In this document: piece after piece, positions 8,305 to 15,000 of the stretch
Position numbering within the stretch: position 1 is the stretch's first letter
Layout of the letters: each line of letters starts with the position of its first letter
Assembly (NCBI GenBank): GCA_015478945.1
Contig: JABUQX010060238.1
Span: 20,001-35,000, forward strand
Direction: 5' to 3'
DNA: 15,000 nt
Origin: Trachelipus rathkii
Taxonomy: Eukaryota; Arthropoda; Malacostraca; Isopoda; Trachelipodidae
Program-made: the position numbers and the translations under genes
Notes under the pieces: generated by a model
The model's input: only the letters and a program-made list of their open reading frames with translations
Databases searched by the model: none
Told to the model about the DNA's origin: nothing

Positions 8305-8307
<3 letters not shown>
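7877..8307 (-). mobile_element. hAT-like DNA transposon remnant with one terminus
   Basis: Read on the minus strand, the segment begins at about 8307 with AGGGGATGTACCGATA, followed by many GTATCGG/CCGATAC repeats. This is the pattern of hAT terminal regions known in many animals (family knowledge, from memory). Within it, about 32 bases are duplicated in tandem (8220-8251 and 8252-8285, both starting near GAAAATTAG). The remainder toward 7877 is unique sequence without a credible transposase; its minus-strand ORFs are short and not recognisable. The other terminus is absent. The end abuts an AT array, so no target duplication can be seen. Confidence 0.55.
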
Positions 8308-8383
<76 letters not shown>

Positions 8384-8438
8384 TTATATATATATATATA
8401 TATTATATATTATATATTAATATATATATATATATATA
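8308..8438. repeat. (AT)n array
   Basis: Alternating A/T with a few TT and AA interruptions, directly adjoining the hAT-like terminus. Confidence 0.95.
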
Positions 8439-9009
8439 CCGTATTTCAGTTGTTTTTTAATTTGAAAATTAGAGATGTCTTTATCAAGGTTTATATTTTT
8501 AGTTCCTAGAATACATTAATATTGAATAACCTTTGTCTTCTTTTTACCTGTGGGACAAAAGTTGAAGCCAATGCCCTGTCATCATTTCTTAAGGTTAGTA
8601 ACATGCAAATGTTACCAGAGTACTTGGTGTTCTTCTTTCCATTCATTTATTCACTTTTAAAATTAAATTGTCAATTATATTTTAACATATGAAATATCTT
8701 TGACCTTGAAATCAAGCTGATAATTGCCTTTTTTTAATTTTTTTTTCTTTTAGCTACATAAATGCTTATCACTCCTAATTGGCATTTTTATCAGCTAGTC
8801 TAGTTTTCATGTAGTTTATATTAATATCCAGCTCTTTAAAATTTAATGCTTCTAGCTTATAGTTGAAATTATATATATTTTATAGCTATTTGAACTAGAA
8901 TCTTATCAAACTATTTTAGAAAATAAATAAAATATCAACTAGGTAATTTTGATTACATTTTTATTCTAGCAATATTGAGTTTCTATACCTCTTGAGCTTA
9001 CAGTGCTAG
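8439..9009. other. AT-rich stretch without recognisable gene
   Basis: About 570 bases of AT-rich single-copy-looking sequence with stops in all frames. I see no motif, RNA gene or coding segment. Its right end may be the decayed 5' region of the LINE that follows. Confidence 0.6.
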
Positions 9010-9697
9010 GCAGGAAGATGAGAGGAAAAAGGCTAAAGTAGTAGTTAATAGGTGTGCAGATGAATGGAGTTGTAGATAATAGAAATAACAAGATTAGGAT
9101 CTCGAAAGTCAGTCAGCCTGTGATCTGCAGTAACAGGTTTGACTGTCTTCCAGATGGGGAGGGATCAGAGAGGGTCAATGGTAATGTTGGGTTTTCTAAA
9201 GGGAAGGCTGAGGCATTGTTAATTGGAGACTATGATATGTTACCTAGATAGGAATTTTCTAACTACAGATAGAAGGAAACGATTGCGAGTATGTAATCCA
9301 AGTGAAAGAGTGAGTGATATCGTGGATAGGATAGATAGAGATATTGAGTTTACAAATACCAATTTGAATGCTATTGTGCATGTGGGTACAAATGATATAG
9401 GACATAGAAGGTCAGAAGAATTAATAGCAGATTATAGGAGGTTGATTCAGAAGATGAAAGCTTGTGGAAGAAGGTGCATGATTTCTGGGATTTTACCTAG
9501 GTTAGGTGCAGGTCAGGAATGGGGAAGTAGGGGCTTTAGGTGTAAATGAAAGGGTTAGGAAATTGTTTTTTAGAAAATATTAGGTTTTTGGATTTGTGGA
9601 GAGAATTTCTGGACAAATCTTTTTGCAGTTGACAGAGTTCACTTGTCGTAAAGTTGTTGAGCTTTTCAATGCCAGTTTGGAGACTTGTCTATTATAA
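9010..9697 (+). pseudogene. CR1/L2-like LINE ORF1 with SGNH esterase domain, frameshifted
   Basis: Two overlapping frames together read as one decayed protein. Frame one (9054-9251) ends ALLIGDYDMLPR; frame two (9223-9549) continues with RYLDRNF-like sequence (here CYLDRNFLTTDRRKRLRVC), VHVGTNDIG and CMISGILPR. After another shift come VNERVRKL and DRVHLS, ending TAA at 9695-9697. These are the blocks of the GDSL/SGNH esterase found in ORF1 of CR1- and L2-type non-LTR retrotransposons (family knowledge). The block I serine appears lost (GDY where GDS is expected), while the GTND block and the DxxH-like end (DRVHL) remain visible. At least two frameshifts make it non-functional. The 5' limit is uncertain. 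Confidence 0.8.
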
Positions 9698-9787
9698 AAC
9701 AAGGTAAAGTTAGGAGTGATGGGCTAAATCTTGATAAGAATAATTATTGCAATGGTAACTGTAATAGTGGTGAGATAAATAAAACTA

Positions 9788-10252
9788 GTGTTGTTACAGG
9801 CTCAAATAAAGATGATAGCAATAAAAGTAACAGCATTTCTAATATCAAAGTGCTTTTACCCTAATGCTCATGGCCTTAGAAATAAAAAGGATGAGCTGAT
9901 TAGTTATACCATAAAGGAAAATCTAAACATTATTTGCATTACTGAAACATGGGTTAATGAAGAATTGTTTAGAGACTCATTTCAGAAATATGAAATATAC
10001 AGTTATTCACTTTATTTATGCTAGTGTAAAGAAAGAAGGTAGTGGTGTGGAGCTTTAAGTTAAGAGCAATATTCAATCTATGTTAATGACTGACATTAAA
10101 ATTAATCCTGATGTTGAGTCTGTGTGGGTAGATATCCTTATGTCCAATAAATCAATCAGAATAGGGGCATTTTATAGACCTCCTGGCCAGAGTCAAGAAT
10201 TAGACATGGAAATGATGAAAGAAATTGAGACAGCATGCCACAATACCTTCTA
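9788..10252 (+). pseudogene. CR1/L2-like LINE ORF2, AP endonuclease fragment
   Basis: Belongs to the same element as the upstream ORF1. The frame at 9788-10024 contains NAHGLRNKKDELISY and IICITETWVNE, matching the N-terminal N-x-RSL...K and TETW blocks of the apurinic endonuclease domain that nicks target DNA for LINE insertion. After a frameshift near 10015, and one TAA, the other frame gives VESVWVDI and IGAFYRPPG, another endonuclease block. Similarity stops at about 10235-10252, so the catalytic C-terminal half is missing and unrelated sequence follows. Confidence 0.78.
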
Positions 10253-10427
10253 GTCTCTCATTATTACACCAGTTACTTCTTCCATTATTTCCATTTGCTC
10301 CTTTACCTAAACCCTCACATACTACCAACAAAGCATCTTTAAAAGTTTTGAAATCCCACTCACCTTTTCTGCAATATGCTAACATTATTTGTCTCTGATT
10401 CATATGTACATTTGCACCAAAAATCAA
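10200..10427 (-). other. Unrecognised 75-codon minus-strand frame in the LINE gap
   Basis: An open minus-strand frame with reasonably mixed composition (MIFGANVHMNQRQIMLAYC..., then KGEWDFKTFKDALLV) lies where the LINE endonuclease similarity ends. It overlaps the LINE fragment by about 50 bases, so only its 5' two thirds are candidates. A GTGAGT on the minus strand (near 10365) resembles a splice donor after CAGAAAAG. I do not recognise a family. It could be a piece of another transposon or chance. Confidence 0.2.
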
Positions 10428-10605
10428 AACTCTGAAGATGTCCGAGGTTTACAGACGAAACCAGTCAGAAACTAATAAATATAAATATGCCTCTTACTTT
10501 CTTTGCAAATTGTTTTCTAGACTAATATTAAGAAAATTAAATGATAATCAGAAGAAAATATTTAGGGAATTGGAAGTTTAAAGTAAAACATATTAAAATT
10601 TCTAA
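10253..10605. other. Unidentified sequence between LINE fragments
   Basis: Replaces most of the expected endonuclease and reverse transcriptase coding region of the LINE. The right part (10440-10605) is A-rich and featureless. It may be inserted sequence or the product of a deletion with filler. Confidence 0.5.
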
Positions 10606-10626
10606 ATAATAATAATAATAATAATA

Positions 10627-10673
<47 letters not shown>
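10606..10673 (+). repeat. (AAT)n microsatellite
   Basis: About 22 AAT units with a single missing base near 10629, so the repeat is almost perfect and probably polymorphic. It sits between two parts of a decayed LINE. Confidence 0.97.
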
Positions 10674-10780
10674 GTTAATCAATGAAAATGAAAAGTATTT
10701 ATTAATGTAAATAAGGAGACATATTTGTGGTCTGTAACGATTTCTTAGGTCAAGTGGCTGTTCCTCATACATGTATAAAA

Positions 10781-10879
10781 TATTTAGACCAGGGACTTAA
10801 ATGTAAGGTTTCCAAGTTTGCAGATGATAGCAAATTGGCTACCTCAGTAAGGAATAATGATGGATGTATAAAGATTTAA
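10781..10879 (+). pseudogene. LINE reverse transcriptase fragment with FADD motif
   Basis: An open 32-codon stretch reading YLDQGLKCKVSKFADDSKLA then TSVRNNDGC, which fits RT motif C (xADD) and the flanking SKFADDTKL pattern of CR1/L2-type elements. It is in the same orientation as the ORF1 and endonuclease fragments to the left, and probably part of the same element after a large internal loss. The frame ends at TAA 10877-10879. Confidence 0.7.
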
Positions 10880-10996
10880 AAGATAAGGAGGGAGCTGTAA
10901 TCGTTAATGGGATGAGCAGGTTCATTCCTTCTTCAGCCAAATCTTTCTTTTCTCATTCATTCCTTCTAAAACTAAATCTTTCTTTCCTCATAATCC

Positions 10997-11329
10997 ATGG
11001 TTGGATCGTGTGTTCTCCTGGACATTCAGGCTAGAGACAGTGCCTATCTGGGGTGGAAAAATTCTCGTTCTCCAATCACTCTTGCTAATTTTCATTCAGC
11101 TAGAAATCGTTGCAGGGATACTCTTCGACGAGCAAAGCGGGTTTTCATCAAACGAAAGTGCGTTAACCTCCTTGGTTCTCCTACTGACAAATCTTTCATC
11201 TCTAGCAACTTCTATAAATCGGCCTTTCCTCCTCTTACTCGATCTGATCATTCTGTTGCTAATTCTCCAACTGAAAAGGCTAATCTCTTCGGCCCCCTTT
11301 TAACTATTTTCTCTATGTCTCAATACTAG
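10997..11329 (+). pseudogene. LINE ORF2 segment upstream of RT
   Basis: Open frame with QARDSAYLGWKNSRSP, NFHSARNRCRDTLRRAKR and SSNFYKSAFPPL, typical of the basic region between endonuclease and RT in Jockey-like ORF2. The preceding coding continues in another frame upstream (PHNPWLDRV at about 10987-11013), so a frameshift lies near 11015. The ATG is internal and not a real start. After 11329 coding resumes in another frame (CWKLLHVQPISKK and SNYRPVAFT, RT block 1). Confidence 0.7.
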
Positions 11330-11603
11330 CACTTTCCCTCAGTGTTGGAAGCTCTTACATGTCCAACCTATTTCGAAAAAAGGAGCCGCTCTGATCCCTT
11401 CTAACTATCGCCCTGTAGCTTTCACTTGTATTCTATCTAGAATCTTTGAAACTCTCCTTAACTCACTCTTAGATCATCTGCAAACTCATTCCGATCGCCA
11501 GTAACTGCTCTCGTTGCACGAAGTCTACTGGCGATATATACTTTCCTATTTAACTGATTTATGGTTTTTCGGCTCTTAGGAACTACGGGGGAGACTTGCG
11601 TGG

Positions 11604-11984
11604 TTGGCACTTGACATATCCAAAGCCTTTGACCGGTTATGGCACGCGTCACTGCTCTCCAAAGCTCCCCTCCTTTGGTTTCCTCCTCCTCTTTGCTTAC
11701 TTATGCCTAGCTTTCTTTCAAATCGCTCATTATCGGCTGTTGTTGATGGGGAGACTTCTTCTTTTCTGTCAATAGTGGTGGTTCCTCAGGGTTCTGTCTT
11801 ATCTCCTACTTATTCCTACTTTTCATTAATGATCTTCTTCCTTGCACCTCTAACTCTTTCCACTCGTATCTCCGATGACTCCAACCTTCATTCTTTAACT
11901 CATATCAAATTCTACTTCCGTCTTTTTACTTCTCAGAATTGCCTCTCGTCTTATCTTTCCGATTTTATTCTTGCTGATGGATAG
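11604..11984 (+). pseudogene. LINE reverse transcriptase core, degenerate
   Basis: RT motif A is seen as ALDISKAFDRLWH (catalytic D in FDRLWH context), motif B as VVPQGSVLSPT, and motif C as SDDSNLH, where YADD would be expected (the first two residues are changed). The distance between motifs is normal. The domain is fed by RT blocks in other frames from about 11336 and continues downstream in further frames (for example KMSWKPHIH near 12127-12150). It is not functional. Confidence 0.8.
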
Positions 11985-12133
11985 AAATAACTTTGTGAAA
12001 TTCAATTCTTTAAAAACCCAACTTCACAAATCTCCCTCTCTAAAACACCTTCTAACCTATCTCTTCAACGGTTCTCTCGTCTCTCCTGTTGACAATATAA
12101 ACATCTTGGTCTTAACATAAACAAAAAAATGTC

Positions 12134-12673
12134 TTGGAAACCTCACATTCACAATGGTTGCTAGGGCAGCCTCAAAGAAACTGGGAGTTCTGTTTAGACT
12201 GTGAGACTATTTTTCCTCTTCTCAGTTACTCCAGCTATACAAGGGTCTCATTCCACCCTTGTATGGAGTACTGTTTCCACATCTGGGGGGGCTCTGGTTT
12301 AACCCGGCTTTTGGACAGGGTCGAGTCAAAAGCCAGAAGGCATATAAACTGTTCTGTACTTTCCAGTTCACTTGACCCTCTATCTTTGCGGCGTGATGTT
12401 AGTGCCTTTATCTCTTTTCTAAAGGTACCGCAGCGGCAGGTGTTCGATGGGAACTTACCACTCGCGTCCACCACCTTTAAACGACGCCCTCGTAGCACAA
12501 GGGGTGCTGTATCTGCGCACGAGTTTTGTGTTGACATTGGTAACTCCAGGCTAGTTTGCTGTGGTGCTTCCTTTTTTCCCACCACCTCTGTTCTGTGGAA
12601 TTCTCTTCCATCTTCTGTATTTCCTAACTAAAATTTAATCTCCCACTTTAAAGGGTTGCGTCTGTGCTCATAG
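12134..12673 (+). pseudogene. LINE ORF2 C-terminal region
   Basis: Contains CMEYCFHIWGGSG, LLDRVESKA, SSLDPLSLRR and FFPTTSVLWNSLPSSVFP, the conserved C-terminal part of Jockey-like ORF2. The N-terminal 40 codons of this frame are out of register: the real sequence (ASKKLGVLFR) is in another frame, so a shift lies near 12250. An in-frame TAA at 12629-12631 interrupts; coding similarity resumes and ends at TAG 12671-12673. Confidence 0.75.
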
Positions 12674-12773
12674 CGTAATTTTGCGCATAGAGGTGAAACT
12701 TTTGAGAGTACTAACACCCCCTTCCTTGAATAGGGCTCTGCCGTGAGTGGTGGGGACAACTGTAAAAAAAAAA

Positions 12774-13199
12774 TCCTTGAATGGGCCAGATATGTGGCAA
12801 ATGAACTGAATCTCCTACTCCCCCATCACAAACAATCATCAGATTAATCCCAGAAATCGTACTCTCCAGCTTACCCTCAGATTGGACCAATATGTCGCAA
12901 CCACACTCAAAATTTTGACCTTTTCAAAACTTAAAATTTAACCTTTTAGAATTCTTGTACTCCACTTACACACACAAAATCTACCATAGTTCTCTACCAC
13001 AATTCACTCATCAGAATTCTCAATCCTTTCCACAGCAACACAAAAACATTTCACACCACACCACTAATTTTCACCGTTTCCTTTCATCTTTTGTTTCAGT
13101 CACAGTGAGCAAATCAAATTTGCCCTTTCCATATATACATCCATCACCTCTCTCCTCATCCCCCTCAACATTTATTTCTCTGACATTTCATAATACGAT
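12774..13199. other. Low-complexity, C/T/A-rich stretch without gene
   Basis: Compositionally biased toward C, A and T. A frame of 82 codons from 12955 is rich in Ser, His, Thr and Pro and looks like a composition artefact. Nothing recognisable is present. Confidence 0.6.
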
Positions 13200-13380
13200 A
13201 TGATTCATACATTTCGCTTGAAGGATAGAAGGGCGCTTACTGCGATCACCACCTTCTCCGAGGCATGCTTAGCTTTCCTGGCAAAAGATAAGTGGTAGTA
13301 TGCAGCCAACCTAACTACCACCTTTAGTCGCCTTTACGACACTAGACATACAATGTGGGCAATTTTTCTCCCCCAACACG
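13200..13380. repeat. Possible interspersed-repeat fragment (TTTAGTCGCCTTTACGAC core)
   Basis: The core around 13322-13340 resembles a motif I remember from the 3' parts of common invertebrate interspersed repeats (GTCGCCTTTTACGACA followed by a short tract and CCCCC). The flank (GATCACCACCTTCTCCGAGGC) is more GC-rich than its surroundings, which also suggests inserted sequence. The family cannot be named from sequence alone. Confidence 0.3.
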
Positions 13381-13381
13381 T

Positions 13382-13489
13382 ATGGATATAAGGGATAGGG
13401 ATGTTTGTAAGATGTTGTCTAAGAGGGGTGTGGATATAAGTATGTGTTTATATAATATGTTGTCTGGAGGATGAGTGTGGATATGAATG
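13382..13489 (+). repeat. Degenerate tandem repeat, about 48-bp unit
   Basis: Two and a quarter units share TGGATATAAG at the start and ATGTTGTCT near the end (13382, 13430 and 13477). Divergence between units is moderate. No coding or RNA feature is seen. Confidence 0.65.
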
Positions 13490-13542
13490 CATAACAGAAA
13501 GGCAAACCATTAGGCACTGGATGTATACAATAACATAAGCAC

Positions 13543-13702
13543 TATATATATATATATATGATATAATATATATAATATAATATATATATATATATATATA
13601 TATTATATAATATATATATAATAAATATATATATATAATATATATATATATTATATATATAATATATTATATATATATATATATATCATAATATATATAT
13701 AT

Positions 13703-13745
<43 letters not shown>
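13543..13745. repeat. Imperfect (AT)n array
   Basis: About 200 bases of alternating A/T with frequent single-base interruptions. Followed by about 70 bases of AT-rich unclassified DNA. Confidence 0.95.
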
Positions 13746-13750
<5 letters not shown>

Positions 13751-13815
13751 TATATCTATATTTATTTAGTATAAAATAGTAATTATAATAAAGAGCAGAC
13801 TTTTATTTTTTATTC

Positions 13816-13921
13816 CCAGACTTCCTTAATCGGCAAAATAATCGGCGAAATTTGCCAATGACGATGACAATTGAAAAAATATGCCATTTTGACAAAAATT
13901 TCATAATCGTCCCATCACTAA
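13816..13921 (-). mobile_element. Second hAT-like terminus, solo fragment
   Basis: Read on the minus strand it starts TTAGTGATGGGACGATTATG and continues through AATTGTCATCGTCATTGGC and repeated GCCGATTA units. The (C/T)AGTGATGGGACGATTA start is typical of hAT terminal inverted repeats in animals (from memory). It differs clearly from the terminus at 8307, so it belongs to another family. No transposase and no partner terminus are in the window. It too adjoins an AT array. Confidence 0.5.
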
Positions 13922-13985
<64 letters not shown>

Positions 13986-14055
13986 TATATATATATTATA
14001 AAATATATATATATATATTATCCTATATATTGATATTATTATATATATATATATA
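13922..14055. repeat. (AT)n array
   Basis: Nearly pure alternating A/T to 13978, then interrupted. Lies between the hAT-like terminus and the SINE. Confidence 0.95.
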
Positions 14056-14176
14056 AGTGCCTAGTGGCTCAGTGGTAGAGCACTCGCCAACAAAGTGAGG
14101 GTCCCAGGTTTGCATCTGGTTGGGTGGGAGAATGTGACCTATAACCTCCTTGTGAATGTGAAAAAAAAAAAAAAAA
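14056..14176 (+). mobile_element. tRNA-derived SINE with A tail
   Basis: The 5' part is tRNA-like: a perfect RNA polymerase III box A (TGGCTCAGTGG, 14065-14075), GTAGAGCACTCGCC as in tRNA-Gly or related tRNAs, a pairable anticodon stem (CTCGC/GTGAG), and a degenerate box B (GGTTTGCATCT, 14107-14117). About 40 unrelated bases follow, then 16 A residues (14161-14176). The loop lacks the universal U33 and box B has lost the GGTTCGA core, so it is a SINE rather than a working tRNA gene. LINE machinery would have mobilised it. Confidence 0.75.
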
Positions 14177-14215
14177 TTAGCATTATAAAGATCCTAAAAA
14201 TTATTTTAAATGGTT

Positions 14216-14244
14216 CCCCCCCCCCCCAAAAAAAAAAAAAAAAA
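14216..14244. repeat. C12-A17 homopolymer pair
   Basis: Twelve C residues followed directly by seventeen A residues. Length is likely to be unreliable in assemblies. No function is seen. Confidence 0.9.
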
Positions 14245-14590
14245 TGTCCTTTATATTAAATAAATTTTTTTTTTAAATGTTTATTTTATTTATTTATTAT
14301 TTTGTAAGTGTGTTCTAAAAGTATAGGATTCAAAATCTTGTCCCTACTTTACTTTTCAATTATATTTTCTAATATGCATTGCATGAAGTGTTTAAAATGT
14401 TTCATATTATTCTTCCATTTGTATATCATAATTTTTCTATCATGAAAGAGTTCAGTTAAAACTTTACAAACCAAAATGACGGGATCAATAATTTTGTCAT
14501 GTTTTCAAGATGTTTTTTGTAATCTTTTAATATAATATTTGAGAATTGTGGCTTTCATGCGTAAACTTAAGAACTATTGTTATGTTTTAG
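14245..14590. other. AT-rich stretch, possibly intron
   Basis: No coding signal. It ends in a T-rich run and TTTTAG immediately before the candidate exon, so it may be intronic. Confidence 0.4.
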
Positions 14591-14729
14591 AATGGACTTT
14601 ATATTTGGAAAGAAAACTCTTGCTGAAGAATTAGGGATTCCAGCACCACCGAAAAGACCCCCCTCTCATTTTTTCAGTTTTTTAGGCAGATGAAAAACAA
14701 GATTTATCTCGCTTCACAAAATCGCAGAG
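14591..14729 (+). pseudogene. Candidate host exon encoding the start of an HMG box, frame broken
   Basis: A TTTTAG acceptor precedes and AG|GTAATA, a plausible donor, follows. In the frame from ATG 14592 the sequence reads MDFIFGKKTLAEELGIP, then APPKRPPSHFFSF, and hits TGA at 14691-14693. In the +1 frame after the T6 run (14678-14683) it continues FRQMKNKIYLASQNRRG to the donor. PKRPxSxFFxF followed by a basic helix is the start of an HMG box; with LGIP just before it, the closest family I recall is mitochondrial transcription factor A. That identification is tentative. The break lies at or near homopolymers (C6 at 14658-14663, T6), so either an assembly error in a real exon or a decayed copy is possible. 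No other exons are in view. Confidence 0.4.
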
Positions 14730-15000
14730 GTAATATTTTTGCTTAAAAAACTATTAGGCTTCCTCACTAAACTTATAACTAATTAATTTGGAATAACTTA
14801 AATCAATTTTCTTTTAATTTTTTTTAAACTTTTAATATCAGTGTTGATTCCTTATTTAATCGAGCTGTACTTATCGAAAGTTGTTGGCAGTAAAAGCGGT
14901 TATCCATATATACATTGTTCAATTTATTTAATTTCAATATGGACAAATGTGGAAAGAATTATTCCCATGCTATAAAGTTATATGGGCAGACTCTTGGCCC
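14730..15000. other. AT-rich stretch without recognisable feature
   Basis: Follows the candidate splice donor and may be intron. No repeat or coding segment recognised. Confidence 0.4.

Larger units (their letters stand above)
10921..12773 (+). mobile_element. 5'-truncated, decayed Jockey-like LINE (ORF2 part and A tail)
   Basis: The translated pieces, in order, give the end of the linker before RT, the RT domain, and the C-terminal region ending in a conserved WNSLPSSVFP block. Original coding probably ended at TAG 12671-12673, after FKGLRLCS. A 3' untranslated tail of about 90 bases ends in ten A residues (about 12764-12773). Multiple frameshifts and stops show that it is dead. The conserved wording matches a family abundant in arthropods as I remember it; Jockey clade is my best guess, not proven. 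The left end follows directly on the remnant of the other LINE. Confidence 0.8.

Noticed and set aside
12955..13203. 82-codon plus-strand frame
   Set aside because: Ser/His/Thr/Pro-rich low complexity with no upstream or downstream coding context.
14056..14130. Possible functional tRNA gene
   Set aside because: The anticodon loop lacks U33, box B is degenerate, and there is no matching acceptor stem; an A tail follows. SINE is the better explanation.

Overview
This window is eukaryotic repeat-rich DNA, most likely from an arthropod and plausibly a decapod crustacean. That assignment is inference. It rests on five long (AT)n arrays, an (AAT)n array, a Ty3/gypsy element of the CsRn1/Kabuki type, and decayed LINEs whose peptides resemble families I remember as common in crustaceans. 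There are no bacterial-style genes or operons.

Layout. Positions 1-492 are an imperfect (TA)n array. Positions about 493-7740 hold one complete LTR retrotransposon on the minus strand, so its 5' LTR is the right-hand copy (about 6287-7740) and its 3' LTR the left-hand copy (about 493-1945). In its own reading direction the order is: 5' LTR, primer-binding site (6267-6284), Gag (6248-5472), a -1 overlap, Pol (protease, reverse transcriptase, RNase H, integrase, GPF module, acidic repeat tail; to 2092), a short 3' untranslated region with extra copies of the Pol C-terminal coding segment, polypurine tract (1958-1945), 3' LTR. Both proteins are open and all expected catalytic residues are present, so this is a young and possibly still competent copy. 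Its LTRs are long (about 1.45 kb) and carry a striking set of perfect short hairpins separated by a repeated AGAGATAATT motif.

To the right lie another AT array (7735-7876), a hAT-like transposon end (to 8307), another AT array, a gene-free AT-rich stretch, and a decayed CR1/L2-like LINE (about 9010-10879). That LINE has an SGNH-esterase ORF1, an endonuclease and a small RT remnant, and is interrupted by unrelated sequence and an AAT array. A second decayed LINE of Jockey-like type follows (about 10921-12773). After it come low-complexity DNA, a 48-bp tandem repeat, AT arrays, a second hAT-like terminus (13816-13921) and a tRNA-derived SINE with an A tail (14056-14176).

The last kilobase is AT-rich and may be part of a host gene. 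Positions 14591-14729 look like an internal exon encoding the start of an HMG box, possibly mitochondrial transcription factor A (TFAM), with a frame break at a homopolymer. Apart from the gypsy element, every mobile sequence here is broken. Most transposon ends abut (AT)n tracts.
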